Below, piece after piece: positions 34,061-45,694 of a DNA stretch of 64,000 nt; the first letter of the stretch is position 1; the number at the start of each line of letters is the position of its first letter. The translations under genes were made by a program, and so were the position numbers. Location of the stretch: contig NC_080067.1 in assembly GCF_949987535.1 (NCBI RefSeq), positions 64,228,405 to 64,292,404 on the forward strand, given 5' to 3'. Source of the DNA: Balaenoptera acutorostrata (taxonomy: Eukaryota; Chordata; Mammalia; Artiodactyla; Balaenopteridae). A model generated the notes under the pieces. It made no database searches. It was not told the DNA's origin and saw only the letters and a list, made by a program, of their open reading frames with translations.

Positions 34061-34769
34061 TCCCACCTGGTTCAAAATTCCCATAAGTTTCACAATGCCT
34101 GACACTTAAAGTACTTATATCAATTAATCAATAGGGATTGAGTAAGTGGAATCACTGTTCTTTTATGGACATTGTTAAAATTGGGGCTGGAATGAACTAA
34201 GCACAATTCGTCTTTGATATCCCTTTCAATCTCTTTCTTACTCCCTTGCTTTTTTCTTTTGCAGCCTCAGAGGACTCTTTAGCTTCTGAAGTCGGCTCCC
34301 AGCACCACTCCTACAGGGGTTTTTAATTCCCAGCGGTGACCCAGATCTTTCTACATTACCTCACTGACTAGCCAAACTTATATGACTTGTGTTCTATTAA
34401 TCCATGTAACCAGGCCCTGCTATGGTAAACTACAATTTAGAGGCCACTACCATTTTCCCCAGTCTTTCAACTAACTCACTAATCTATAACTTGCCAGCAC
34501 TTCAAATATTGAGGCATAGTATAAGACTCCCTATATCTTAAGGCTTTAAATATTGATCCTTAAAATGGAGTAATTCTAGAACAGCAATGACTCATAGGTA
34601 AAGATGTCCCTTTCCCAAACTCAACCCTTCAACAGTATACATCAACTGCCCCTAGCTGTCTCCCATAAGAACTTAACAGTAACTTTTTCTCCTTGACATT
34701 CTCCTGTGTCAGTTGCAAGGATTCAAGTAAGGAACATTTTAGCTCTTCATGCAAAAAAAAAAGCTTATG
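34061..34769. other. Intergenic DNA, nothing recognised
   Basis: No repeat family or gene that I can support before the SINE at 34770. Confidence 0.5.
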
Positions 34770-35023
34770 GGAGCTTCCCTGGTGGGAACTAAGCCCATGA
34801 ACCACAACTACTGAGCCTGCACTCTAGAGCCCGCGTGCTGCAACTACTGAAGCCTGCGCTCTAGAGCCTGTGCTCCTCAACAAGAGAAGCCACTGCAGTG
34901 AGAAGCCTGCACACCACAACGAAGAGTAGCCCTCACTCATTGCAACTAGAAAAAGCCCACATGCAGCAATGAAGACCCAACACAGCAAAAAATAAATAAA
35001 TAAAATAAATTTATTTTTTAAAC
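34770..35023 (+). mobile_element. CHR-type SINE with head deletion, 10-bp TSD
   Basis: A tRNA-derived SINE whose body is intact (ACTACTGAGCCTGCACTCTA, AACAAGAGAAGCCACTGCAG, AACGAAGAGTAGCCC, AGACCCAACACAGC) and ends in AATAAATAAATAAAATAAAT. The head jumps from GCTTCCCTGGTGGG straight to AACTAAGCCCATG, so about 85 bases including most of the tRNA-like promoter are missing compared with 49987. AAAGCTTATG flanks it at 34760-34769 and 35024-35033. Confidence 0.92.
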
Positions 35024-35149
35024 AAAGCTTATGAACTTTTTCTCTGGCTAATCTAATTTGTCTCTATTTTAGAGTACCAATATGTTATCATTCTTCCCAA
35101 TATATGTTTGGTTTGGTTTGGTTCGGTTTTTTAAGGCCAGCTGAAGTTT
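35024..35149. other. Short unique stretch
   Basis: Contains a GTTTG repeat (GGTTTGGTTTGGTTCGG near 35110) and the left flank of the next L1. Confidence 0.5.
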
Positions 35150-35388
35150 CTTTTTTTTTCCTTTTTTAAAAAATTTTTGAATTTTATTTTATTTATTTTT
35201 TTATACAGCAGGTTCTTATTAGTCATCAATTTTATACACATCAGTGTATACATGTCAATTCCAATCGCCCAATTCATCACACCACCATCTCCACCCCCCC
35301 GTGGCTTTCCCCCCTTGGTGTCCATACGTTTGTTCTCTACGTCTGTCTCAACTTCTGCCCTGCAAACCAGTTCATCTGTACCATTTTT

Positions 35389-38300
35389 CTAGGTTCCACA
35401 TACATGCGTTAATATACGATATTTGTTTTTCTCTTTCTGACTTACTTCACTCTGTATGACAGTCTCTAGATCCAGCTACGTCTCAAAAAATGACCCAATT
35501 TCGTTCATTTTTATGGCTGAGTAATATTCCATTGTATATATGTACCATTTCTTCTTTATCCATTCATCTGTCAATGGGCATTTAGGTTGCTTCTATGACC
35601 TGGCTGCTGTAAATAGTGCTGCAATGAACATTGGGGTGCATGTGTCTTTTTGAATTATGGTTTTCTCTGGTTATATGCCCAGTAGTGGGATTGCTGGATC
35701 ATATGGTAATTCTATTTTTAGTTTTTTAAGGAACATCCATACTGTTCACCATAGTTGCTGTATCAATTTACATTCCCACCAACAGTGCAAGAGGGTTCCC
35801 TTTTCTCCACACCCTCTCCAGCATTTGTTGTTTGTAGATTTTCTGATGATGCCCATTCTAACTGGTGTGAGGTGATACCTCACGGTAGCTTTGATTTGCA
35901 TTTATCTAATAATTAGTGATGTTGAGCAGCTTTTCATGTGCTTCTTGGCCATCTGTATGTCTTCTTTGGAGAAATGTCTATTTAGGTCTTCTGTCCATTT
36001 TTGGATTGGGTTGTTTTTTTAATATTGAGCTGCATGAGTTGTTTATATATTTTGGAGATTAATCCTTTGTCTGTTGATTCGTTTGCAAATATTTTCTCCC
36101 ATTCTGAGGGTTGTCTTTTCATCTTGTTTATGGTTCCTTTGCTCTGCAAAAGCTTTGAAGTTTCATTAGGTCCCATTTCTTTATTTTTCTTTTTACTTCC
36201 ATTACTCGAGGAGGTGGATCAAAAAAGATCTTGCTGTGATTTATGTCAAAGAATATTCTTCCTGTGTTTTCCTCTAAGAGTTTTATAGTGTCTGGTCTTA
36301 CATTTAGGTCTCTAACACATTTTGAGTTTATTTTTGTGTCTGGTTTTAGGGAGTGTTCTAATTTCATTCTTTTACATGTAGCTGTCCAGTTTTCCCAGAA
36401 CCACTTATTGAAGAGACTGTCTTTTCTCCATTGTATATCCTTGCCTCCTTTGTCATAGATTAGTTGACCATAGGTGCATGGGTTTATCTCTGGGCTTTCT
36501 ATCTTGTTCCATTGATCTATGTTTCTGTTTTTGTGCCAGTACCATATTGTCTTGATTACTGTAGCTTTGTAGTATAGTCTGAAGTCAGGGAGTCTGATTC
36601 CTCCTGCTCTGCTTTTTTCCCTCAAGATTGTTTTGGCTATTCGGGGTCTTTTGTGTCTCCATACAAATTTTAAGATCTTTTGTTCTAGTTCTGTAAAAAA
36701 TGCCATTGGTAATTTGATAGGGATTGCATTGAATCTGTAGATTGCTTTGGGTAGTATGTTCATTTTCACAATATTGATTCTTCCAATCCAAGAACATAGT
36801 ATATCTCTGTTGGTATTATCTTTAATTTCTTTCATCAGTGTCTTACAGTTTTCTGCGTAAAGGTCTTTTGTCTCCCTAGGTAGGTTTATTCCTAGGTATT
36901 TTATTCTTTTTGTTGCAGTGGTAAATGGGAGTGTTTCCTTAATTTCTCTTTCAGATTTTTCATCATTAGTGTATAGGAATGCAAGAGATTTCTGTGCATT
37001 AATTTTGTATCCTGCTACTTTACCAAATTCATTGACTAGCTCTAGTAGTTTTCTGGTGGCATCTTTAGGATTCTCTATGTATAGTATCATGTCATCTGCA
37101 AACAGTGACAGTTTTACTTCTTCCTTTCCAATTTGTGTTCCTTTTACTCCTTTTTCTTCTCTGATTGCCATGGCTAGGACTTCCAAAACAATGTTGAATA
37201 ATAGTGGTGAGAGAGGACATCCTTGTCTTGTTCCTGATCTTAGAGGAAATGTTTTCAGTTTTTCACCATTAAGAATGATGTTTGCTGTGGGGTGGTCGTA
37301 TATGGCCTTTACTATGTTGAGGTAGGTTCCGTCTATGCCCACTTTCTGGAGAGTTTTTATCATAAATGGGTGTTGAATTTTGTCAAAAGCTTTTTCTGCA
37401 TCTATTGAGATGTTCATATGGTTTTTATTCTTCAATTTATTAATATGGTGTATCACATTGATTGATTTGCGTAAACTGAAGAATCCTTGCATCTGTGGGA
37501 TAAATCCCACTTGATCATGGTGTGTGATCCTTTTAATGTGCGGTTGGATTCTGTTAGTATTTTGTTGAGGATTTTTGCATCTATATTCATCAGTGATATT
37601 GGTCTGTAATTTTCTTTTTTTGTAGTATCTTTGTCTGCTTTTGGTATCAAGGTGATGGTGGCCTCATAGAATGACTTTGGGCGTGTTCCTTCCTCTGCAA
37701 TTTTTTGGAAGATTTTGAGAAGGATGGGTGTTAGCTCTTCCCTAAATGTTTGATAGAATTCACGTGTGAAGCCATCTGGTACTGGACTTTTGTTTGTTGG
37801 AAGATTTTTAATCACAGTTTCAATTTCATTACTTGTGATTGGTCTGTTCATATTTTCTATTTCTTCCTTGTTCAGTCTTGGAAGATTATACCTTTCTAAG
37901 AATGTGTCCATTTCTTCCATGTTGTCCATTATATTGGCATAGAGTTGCTTGTACTAGTCTCTTAGGATGCTTTATATTTCTGTGGTGTCTGTCGAACTTC
38001 TCCTTTTTCATTTCTGATTTTATTGATTTGAGTCCTCTCCCTCTTTTTCTTGATGAGTCTGGCTAATGGCTTATCAATTTTGTTTATCTTCTCAAAGAAA
38101 CAGCTTTTAGTTTTATTGATCTTTGCTACTGTTTTCTTTGTTTCTATTTCATTTATTTCTGCTCTGATCTTTATGATTTCTTTCCTTCTGCTAACTTTGG
38201 GTTTTGTTTGTTCTCCTTTCTCTAGTTCCTTTAGGTGTAAGGTTACATTGTTTGAGATTTTTCTTGTTTCTTGAGGTAGGCTTGTATAGCTATAAACTTC

Positions 38301-39186
38301 CCACTTAGAACTGCTTTTGCTGAATCCCATAGGTTTTGGATCGTCATGTTTTCATTGTCATTTGTCTCTAGGTATTTTTTGATTTCCTCTTTGATTTCTT
38401 CAGTGATCCCTTGGTTATTTAGTAATGTATTGTTTAGCCTCCACGTGTTTGTGTTTTTTACGGTTTTTTCCCTGTAATTCATTTCTAATCTCATAGCGTT
38501 GTTGTCAGAAAAGATGCTCAATATGATTTCAATTTTCTTAAATTTACTGAGGCTTGATTTGTGACTCAAGATGTGATCTATCCTGGATAATGTTCTATGC
38601 ACACTTGAGAAGAAAGTGTAATCTGCTGTTTCTGGATGGAATGTCCTATAAATATCAGTTAAATCTATCTGGTCTATTGTGTCATTTAAAGCTTCTGTTT
38701 CCTTATTTATTTTCATTTTGGATGATCTGTCCATTGGTGTAAGTGAGGTGTTAAAGTCCCCCACTATTATTGTGTTACTGTCGGTTTCCTCTTTTAGAGC
38801 TGTTAGCAGTTAACTTATGTATTGAGATGCCCCTATGTTGGATGCATATATATTTATAATTGCTATATCTTTTTTTGGATTGATCCTTTGATCATTATGT
38901 AGTGTCCCTCCTTGTCTCTTGTAACATTCTTTATTTTAAAGTCTATTTTATCTGATATGAATATTGCTACTCCAGCTTTCTTTTGATTTCCGTTTGCATG
39001 GAATATCTTTTTTCATCCCCTCACTTTCAGTCTGTATGTGTCCCTAGGTCTGAAGTGGGTCTCTTGTAGACAGCATATATATGGGTCTTGTTTTTGTATC
39101 CATTCAGCAAGCCTGTGTCTTTTGGTTGGAGCATTTAATCCATTCAAGTTTAAGGTAATTATCGATATGTATGTTCCTATGACCAT
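35389..39186 (-). pseudogene. L1 ORF2 relic
   Basis: Starts at a minus-strand ATG at 39186 (MVIGTYIS.. equivalent) and ends at the stop at 35389-35391. Long surviving blocks are 38243-38764 (endonuclease: [14 protein letters not shown], ..DNNAMRLEM, with Asn in place of the catalytic His), 37453-37929 (RT start), and 36128-37510, a 460-codon block with intact FADD ([15 protein letters not shown]). Frameshifts lie near 36130, 37460, 37940 and 38760. Not functional as a whole. Confidence 0.93.
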
Positions 39187-39244
39187 TTTCTTAATTGTTT
39201 TGGGTTTGTTTTTGTAGGTCCTTTTCTTCTCTTGTGTTTCCCAC

Positions 39245-40150
39245 TTAGAGAAGTTCCTTTAGCATTTCTTGTAGAGCTGGTTTGGTGGTTCTGAATTCTC
39301 TTAGCTTTTGCTTCTCTGTAAAGCTTTTGATTTCTCCATCAAATCTGAATGAGATCCTTGCCAGGTAGAGTAATCTTGGTTGTAGGTGCTTCCCCTTCAT
39401 CACTTTAAGTATATCATGCCACTCCCTTCTGGCTTGTAGAGTTTCTGCTGAGAAATCAGCTGTTAACCTTATGGGAGTTCCCTTGTATGCTATTTGTCGT
39501 TTTTCCCTTGCTGCTTTCAATAATTTTTCTTTGTCTTTAAGTTTTGCCAATTTCATTACTATGTGTCTCAGCATGTTTCTCCTTGGGCTTATCCTGTATG
39601 GGACTCGCTGTGCCTCCTCGACTTGGGTGGCTATTTCCTTTCCCATGTTAGGGAAGTTTTCTACTATAATCTCTTCAAATATTTACTCTGGCCTTTCTCT
39701 CTCTCTTCTCCTTCTGGGACCCCTATAATATGAATGTTGTTGCGTTTAATTTTGTCCCAGAGGTCTCTTAGGCTCTCTTCATTTCTTTTTATTCTTTTTC
39801 CTTTATTCTGTTCTGCATCAGTGAATTCCACCATTCTGTCTTCCAGGTCACTTATCCGTTCTTCTGCCTCAGTTATTCTGCTATTGATTCCTTCTAGTGT
39901 AGTTTTCATTTCAGTTATTGTATTGTTCATCTCTGTTTGTTTGTTCTTTAATTCTTCTAGGTCTTTGTTAAACATTTCTTGCATCTTCTCGATCTTTGCC
40001 TCCATTCTTTTTTTGAGGTCCTGGATCATCTTCACTATCATTATTCTGAACTATTTTTCTGGAAGTTTGCCTATCTCCACTTCATTTAGTTGTTTTTCTG
40101 GGGTTTTATCTTGCTCCTTCATCTGGTACATAGCCCTCTGCCTTTTTCAT
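39245..40150 (-). pseudogene. L1 ORF1 relic, frameshifted
   Basis: Start codon at 40148-40150. An extra A right after the start (ATGAAAAAGG against ATGAAAAGG in the intact copy) shifts the frame, a stop interrupts near 40043, and another shift lies near 39650-39680. The blocks 39664-40041 (coiled coil and start of RRM) and 39245-39646 (CTD to the terminal LKELL) are otherwise well preserved, pointing to fairly recent death. Confidence 0.92.
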
Positions 40151-40305
40151 CTTGTCTATCTTTCTGTGAATGTGGATTTTGTTCCACAGGCTGCAGGATT
40201 GTAGTTCTTCTTGCTTCTGCTGTCTGCCCTCTGGTGGATGAGGCTATCTAAGAGGCTTGTGTAAGTTTCCGGATGGGAGGGACTGGTGGTAGGTAGAGCT
40301 GACTG

Positions 40306-40489
40306 AGCTGAAATTTTTGATCTTAATAATATAGACAATTTTACTCACCTAGTAATAGTGACAAGAACAATTACAATAACAAAACATTTACTGAATTATT
40401 TGTATGTATTAGTTTGCTAAACAAATAATTTACATGCTTTGTCTCATGTAATCATTTCAACAACACTTTGACTTATATGCTATTAATAT
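40306..40489. other. Short unique stretch
   Basis: Nothing recognised. Confidence 0.5.
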
Positions 40490-40680
40490 CTCTTGTTTTG
40501 TTGATGTGGAAACTGCTGGGTGTGTGATCTTGGGAAAATTACTTACCTTTCTGGATTTCTCTAAAATGGGAATGATAACAATAACAATTTCATTAAGGAT
40601 TCAATGAAATAGCCACATATTATGTTTATCATGGTGCCTGACTTATAGTAAGTGTTTCATAAATTATAGCATTTATTAAG
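40490..40680 (+). mobile_element. MIR SINE, sense
   Basis: Contains TGTGATCTTGGGAAAATTAC, TTACCTTTCTGGATTTCTCT, AAAATGGGAATGATAACAA and GTGCCTGACTTATAGTAAGT in MIR order. Confidence 0.85.
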
Positions 40681-40795
40681 TAAATTGTCCTAGGTCATAC
40701 AGCTAGTAACTGGTAGAGCCAGGAATCAAAACAAGGCAATCAGCCTCCAGAGATATACTCTACTGTCTCTAAAATGGTAAGCACAAAGTACTTAC
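40681..40795 (-). mobile_element. MIR SINE fragment, antisense
   Basis: GTCCTAGGTCATACAGCTAG, then TAACTGGTAGAGCCAGGAAT, CAAAACAAGGCAATCAGCCT and CCAGAG: the complement of the MIR core. Placed directly after the sense MIR above. Confidence 0.8.
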
Positions 40796-41073
40796 AGAGG
40801 TGGTTATTATCAAACATGACTAGCCTAGATTCTCAAACATGAAAACAGCTATCTCTTACAGTTTGCTTTTCCCAAAATAACTTTAAATTTAATCCCTTAA
40901 ATTTTTATTTTTAGTTTTGCTAGATCCTTTACCAAATTTAAATTCTAACAAATTTAAAAGACTTCAGTAGCAGTCTTACATTTATTTAAATACATTATAA
41001 AGGCTGACACAGAGATGTTGTCAAAGGAAAAGTTAAGTCCAAGACAAAATTAACAAAGGCATATACTTGTAGC
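40796..41073. other. Intergenic DNA, nothing recognised
   Basis: No supportable feature. Confidence 0.5.
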
Positions 41074-41094
41074 AAGGAAACGCATTTTTTTTTA

Positions 41095-41434
41095 CTTTTA
41101 TTTTATTTATTTTTGGCTGTGTTGGGTCTTCGTTGCTGCATGCAGGCTTTTTCTAGTTGGCGGCGAGCAGGGGCCACTCTTCAGTGCAGTACACGGGCTT
41201 CTCATTGCGGTGGCTTCTCTTGTTGCGAAGCATGAGCTCTAGGCATGCGAGATTCAGTAGTGTAGCATGCGAGCTCAGTAGCTGTGGCTCGTGGGCCCTA
41301 GAGTGCTGGCTCAGTAGTTGTGGTGCACAGGCTGAGCTGCTCGGTGGCATGTGGGACCTTCCCGGACCAGGGATCAAACTTGTGTCCCCTGCATTGGCAG
41401 GCAGATTCTTATCCACTGCGTCACCAGGGAAGCC
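41095..41434 (-). mobile_element. Full-length CHR-type SINE, antisense
   Basis: The poly(A)-rich tail is the T-run and ATTTATTTTTGGC at 41085-41115. The body has TTGGGTCTTCGTTGCTGCAT, TCATTGCGGTGGCTTCTCTT and GTAGTTGTGGTGCACAGGCT. The tRNA-like head is at 41390-41434, ending ACTGCGTCACCAGGGAAGCC. AACGCATTTTTTTT repeats at 41079-41092 and 41435-41448. It landed at the boundary between the left TSD and the T-run tail of the inverted L1 that follows, so it is younger. Confidence 0.92.
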
Positions 41435-42040
41435 AACGCATTTTTTTTATTGATGTATAGTTGATTTACAATATTGTGTTAGTTTCAGGTGTACAGTAAG
41501 GTGATTCAGTTATATATATTTTTTCAGATTATTTTCCATTATAGGTTATTACAAAATATTGAATATAGTTTCCCTGTGCTATCTAGTAAATCCTTGGTGT
41601 TTATCTATTTTATGTATAGTAGTTTGTATCTATTAATCTCATACTCCTAATTTATCCCTCCCCTCCTCCCTTTCCCCTTTGGTAACCATAAGTTTGTTTT
41701 CTATGTAAGTCTGTTTGTTTTGTATATAGACTTATTTGTATTATTTTTTAGATTCCACATATAAGTGATATCATATGATATTTGTCTTTCTCTGTCTGAC
41801 TTAGTTCACTTAATAGGATATTCTCTAGATCCACCCATGTTGCTGCAAATGGCAATATTTCATTCTTTTTTATGGTTGAGTAATATCCCATTGTATATAT
41901 ATACCACATCTTCTTAAGCCAATTGTCTGTTGATGGGCACTTGGGTTGCTTCCATGTCTTGCTACTGTAAATAGTGCTGCTATGAACATAGGGGCGTATG
42001 TATCTTTTGGAATTAGAATTTTCATCTTTTCCAGATATAC

Positions 42041-42092
42041 GCTCGTGGGCCCTAGAGTGCAGGCTCAGTAGTTGTGGTGCACAGGCTTAGCT
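42041..42092 (-). repeat. 52-bp SINE-derived patch inside the L1
   Basis: GCTCGTGGGCCCTAGAGTGC starts a 52-base block matching the SINE at 41287-41338 at 50 of 52 positions. It sits where the L1 should read directly from GATATA to CAGGAGTG. There is no tail and no evident TSD, so it is not a normal SINE insertion. Confidence 0.9.
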
Positions 42093-42137
42093 CAGGAGTG
42101 AGATTGCTGGATCATATGGTAACTCTGTTTTTAGTTT

Positions 42138-43062
42138 TTAAAGGAACCTCCACACTGTTTTCCATAGTAGCTGCACCAATTTGCATTCCCATCTACAGTG
42201 CAGAAGGGTTCCCTTTTCTCCGCACCCTCTCCAGCATTTATTATTTGTAGACTTTTTGATGATAGCCATTCTGACCTGTGTGAGGTGGTACCTCATTGTG
42301 GTTTTGATGTGCATTTCTCTAATAATTAGAGATGTTGAGCATCTTTTCATGTTCCTGTTGGCTATCTGCATGTCTTCTTTGGAGAAATGTCTATTTAGGT
42401 CTTCTGCCCTAACATTTTTCACAGAACCGGAACAGATGACACTAAAATTTATATGGAACTATAAAAGCCCCAGAATTGCCAAACAAAATCCTTAGGAAAA
42501 AGAACAAAACTGGAGGCATAACCCTTCCAGACTTCAGACAATACTACAAAGTTACAGTAATCAAAACAGCATGGTATTGGCACAAAAACAGACATACTGT
42601 ATAGATCAATGGAACAGAATAAAGAGCCCAGAAATAAACCCACACACCTACAGTCAATTAATCTAAGACAAAGGAGTCAAGAATATACAATGGAGAAAAG
42701 ACAGTCTTTTCAGCAAGTGGTGTTTGGAAAGCTGGAGTGCTACTTGTAAATCAATAAAATTAGAACACTCCTTCACACCATCTACAAAAATAAACTCAAA
42801 ATTGTTTAAATACCTAATTATAAGACATGACAGCATAAAACTCCTAGAAGACAATATAGGCAAAACATTCTCAGACATAAATCATAGCAGTATTTTCTTA
42901 GATCAGTCTGCCAAGGCAAAGGAAATAAAAGAAAAAATAAGTAAATGGGAGTTAATCAAATGTAAAAGCTTTTGCACAACAAAGGAAACCATCAAGAAAC
43001 GAAAAGACAACCTACAGAATGGGAGAAAATATTTGCAAGTGATGCAACTGACAAGGGGTTAA
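42138..43062. pseudogene. Fragments of L1 ORF2 on both sides of the inversion
   Basis: The minus frame at 42138-42422 keeps the Cys-rich domain ([19 protein letters not shown]). The plus frame at 42724-43062 keeps the upstream segment (ESWSATCKSIKLEHSFTP, KTFSDINHSSIF). Neither part can encode a full protein, and both carry further lesions. Confidence 0.85.
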
Positions 43063-43148
43063 TATCCAAAAGATACAGACAGCTCATACAACTCACTATC
43101 AAAAAAAACCAAACAACCCAATAAAAAAATGGAAAGAAGGAAACTCAT

Positions 43149-43449
43149 CTTTTGTTTCAGCAGAGGTTCAAAAATTTTGGAAAGAAGGCAAAATTTAATA
43201 GAGGAAATACTGAGACAATCTCTGATTGGCAAGTGTCCTATGAAGGTGGGATTTTTGGAAGTTAGGTAGACTTTCTAATTGGTATTCAGATAAACTGATA
43301 GTCCTTGGTTGACTATAAAAAGGAAAGAAGAAGTTTAGGGAAGTTTCAAAAAGACGAAGGAGTGTTTGGTGTTTTGGGCAGAGGATCATCAGTGGCCCAG
43401 CATTTCCTGGAACAAGTGGAGTTGATAGTGGCTGTTATGGCAAGTCATT
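43149..43449. other. Intergenic DNA, nothing recognised
   Basis: No supportable gene. The 77-codon frame at 43305-43538 runs into the MIR relic that follows. Confidence 0.5.
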
Positions 43450-43660
43450 TCTCAATATTCCCAACTGATCCTCATCAGAACCCTGCGAGGAAGACAGGGC
43501 AGCGATTATTACTCCCTCCATTGCTACTGAAGAAATAGTAGCTGATGAATTAAGGTTCCAAGGCCACATAGCTATTAAAGTGATGAAGAACTTGGACTAC
43601 AATCTAGGTTTTCTCATACCCTATTCATTGTTATTTTCACCATATCACACTAATTCTATA
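43450..43660 (-). mobile_element. MIR SINE, antisense
   Basis: Follows the MIR complement order: ATCCTCATCAGAACCCTGCG, AGGAAGACAGGGCAGCGATT, GATGAATTAAGGTTCCAAGG, CCACATAGCTATTAAAGTGA, ACTACAATCTAGGTTTTCTC. Confidence 0.75.
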
Positions 43661-45694
43661 TTTCTTTTGCCAATTTAGACATTTTTGTTTATGAAAAAAA
43701 TTTTGATTAAGAAAAGTAGTAATTCTTTATTTAATATGGAATCAAAAGATATTTTCACCATGTACTAGAGAAATTATTTGGAAATCATTTTATTCCAACT
43801 GGCCATTAGAAGGGAGTTTATTTTCAGAAGATAAAAGGTACATGCAAGTGTTATTTAAAAGTTTCTCATGTTGACATCTAGAATTTGCTAACCTGATATT
43901 TTGCCTCCTCTAAGTATCTCTTAAAGTTATGTACAAACTGTGTAAGCACTATCCATTTTATACATAAATGTATTTTATGTATAAGACATAGTTTTCTTGC
44001 CTTTAACCTTTTATAATGCTTACTCTGCACTTCTTATTCCTCTTTGACAGCTAAAGCTATTGACTGCAAAGAAATCGTTCTTGTAACTGGTGAAGTGGTC
44101 CGTTAAACACAAGGGGACTTTTTCCCTCTACATACAATCTCTTTCCCATTCTTGTACAGTCAAGCCTCAAGAAATTTCTCCTTGCTCAAAAACAGCATGA
44201 CATTCTGGAGAACTCTGAGTGGACTGAGGTCGTTTAGGTGCCTGAGCAACAGAGCAAGCACCAGGAGACTTGCATATTGGTTTTAATGAATATCTTTAAA
44301 ATACATCTGCATATTTCATATTCATAAACCTTTTGTGTGCATCAAACAACTAGCCTTAGTAACTACAGAACAAAATTCAAGCTGGGACCACCACAATCTC
44401 CATCACTTCATCCTCTTTCTCTCTACCTCTAGCCTCACCAGTGTGAAGATTATTGATGCTGGCAAGGAATAAAAAGAATTAAAGTCAGCATTTCAAAGAA
44501 AATTATATCCATTTTCATTATTGAAATTAGTGGTAATTACTATAATCCATCTTTGGTAATGCAAATGCATTTTCTGGAAATTGCAAAGAAACTGTAGACT
44601 AAGATTTAAATTAAAAATCTATAGGGGAAGGCTAGTGTAACCTCTGAGGGTTGTTTTTCACTCAATTGCTTATTTTTTCAGAAAGGAATATGGTTTATAA
44701 TTTGACATTAGCATGAATCAAAAAAAATAAGATGAGAATTCCAAAGTAGCAAAATATAAAGGCAAACTAAACCTTTTCTGTTTTTAATGTGAATAGTTTG
44801 GGGAAGGGAGAAGAGAAAAGAGCAATGAGCTGCCTGTTCCTGAGGCAGTGCTTTGTTGACAACTGAGAGAAACAAGCCAGGCACTGAAGCCAAGACATTC
44901 CAAAGAGGGAACATGGATTTGATTTGTGCTTTGATTTCAAGCTAAAATTTTTGTAGATTAATGGAAGAAAAGTGAAGGATTAGTTAGAAGGTAATGGATT
45001 GTACCTTAAACATTTATCTCTGCACTTCTTTTTTCTAAATTATCATCTTTAAAATAGTGGTAGCTAAGCTCAACTACTCAAAAGCAAAGCTTATTTTTAT
45101 ATAAAACATAAATACATAGAAAAATAATAATTATATCATGGAGACACAAGAAGAATACTATGGCTTAGAAATCCTAGAGAATGGTTCTATAACTTTAGCT
45201 TTTCCTTTTGGAACTAACAGATGTAGGAGCTATTGTTACCTGGTGGCAGTGTTTCTAGGTAGCGAAATAATCTCTTTGAAAAAATATTAACTTCTCAAAT
45301 ATAGAATCTAAAAGTAAAGACATGAAGTGATGTCTCATGGATTTCCAAGACATATCTTTTTTTGCCTGGGTTGAATGATGATGTGCTTGTCTGAGGTCTC
45401 CCTTCATTTACTTTCCCCCTCGCCCAAATTAGTTAAATCTGAAAGCATCATTTTAATGATCTAGCCTAAAGTTAAGTATGTTTACTTGACTTAGGTGAGA
45501 ACTCTACAAAGTAACTGGAGGGTCAACTTGTAGAGCAGTTAATTGGTTCATTAAATAACTACTTAATTTAATTATATAAAACAATAGGGATGTAAAGTGG
45601 ATGATTTAATGATTTCATCCATATTGCAACTAAACTGAATGGCCATGTGGCCCACATATTTATTGCTCAGTGACTGGCCATTAAGACAAGCAAG
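43661..45694. other. Longest stretch without recognisable features
   Basis: About 2 kb of AT-rich sequence with no repeat or gene that I can name. The 68-codon minus frame at 44708-44914 has no domain. The left copy of the TSD of the next L1 lies at 45683-45694. Confidence 0.5.

Larger units (their letters stand above)
35150..40305 (-). mobile_element. Near-complete decayed L1, same lineage as the intact one
   Basis: On the minus strand it runs from about 140 bases upstream of ORF1 through ORF1 and ORF2 to a 3' UTR of the 12290-12490 type, with the poly(A) tail as T-runs at 35150-35215. The 5' end is truncated just short of the region duplicated at 7212-7361. Probable TSD with one mismatch: AGCTGAAGTTT at 35139-35149 versus AGCTGAAATTT at 40306-40316. 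Both frames are broken. Confidence 0.92.
41449..43132 (-). mobile_element. L1 with 5' inversion (twin priming)
   Basis: 41449-42411 is L1 3' UTR plus the end of ORF2 in minus orientation. 42412-43132 is the immediately upstream part of ORF2 in plus orientation. The two breaks meet at the same L1 point: the plus part ends AACCCAATAAAAAAATGG and the minus part, read on its own strand, starts GGGCAGAAGACCTAAATAG, so nothing is lost between them. AAGGAAACGCAT (41074-41085) and AAGGAAACTCAT (43137-43148) flank the whole as an 11/12 TSD. This is the hallmark of a single twin-primed insertion. Confidence 0.93.
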
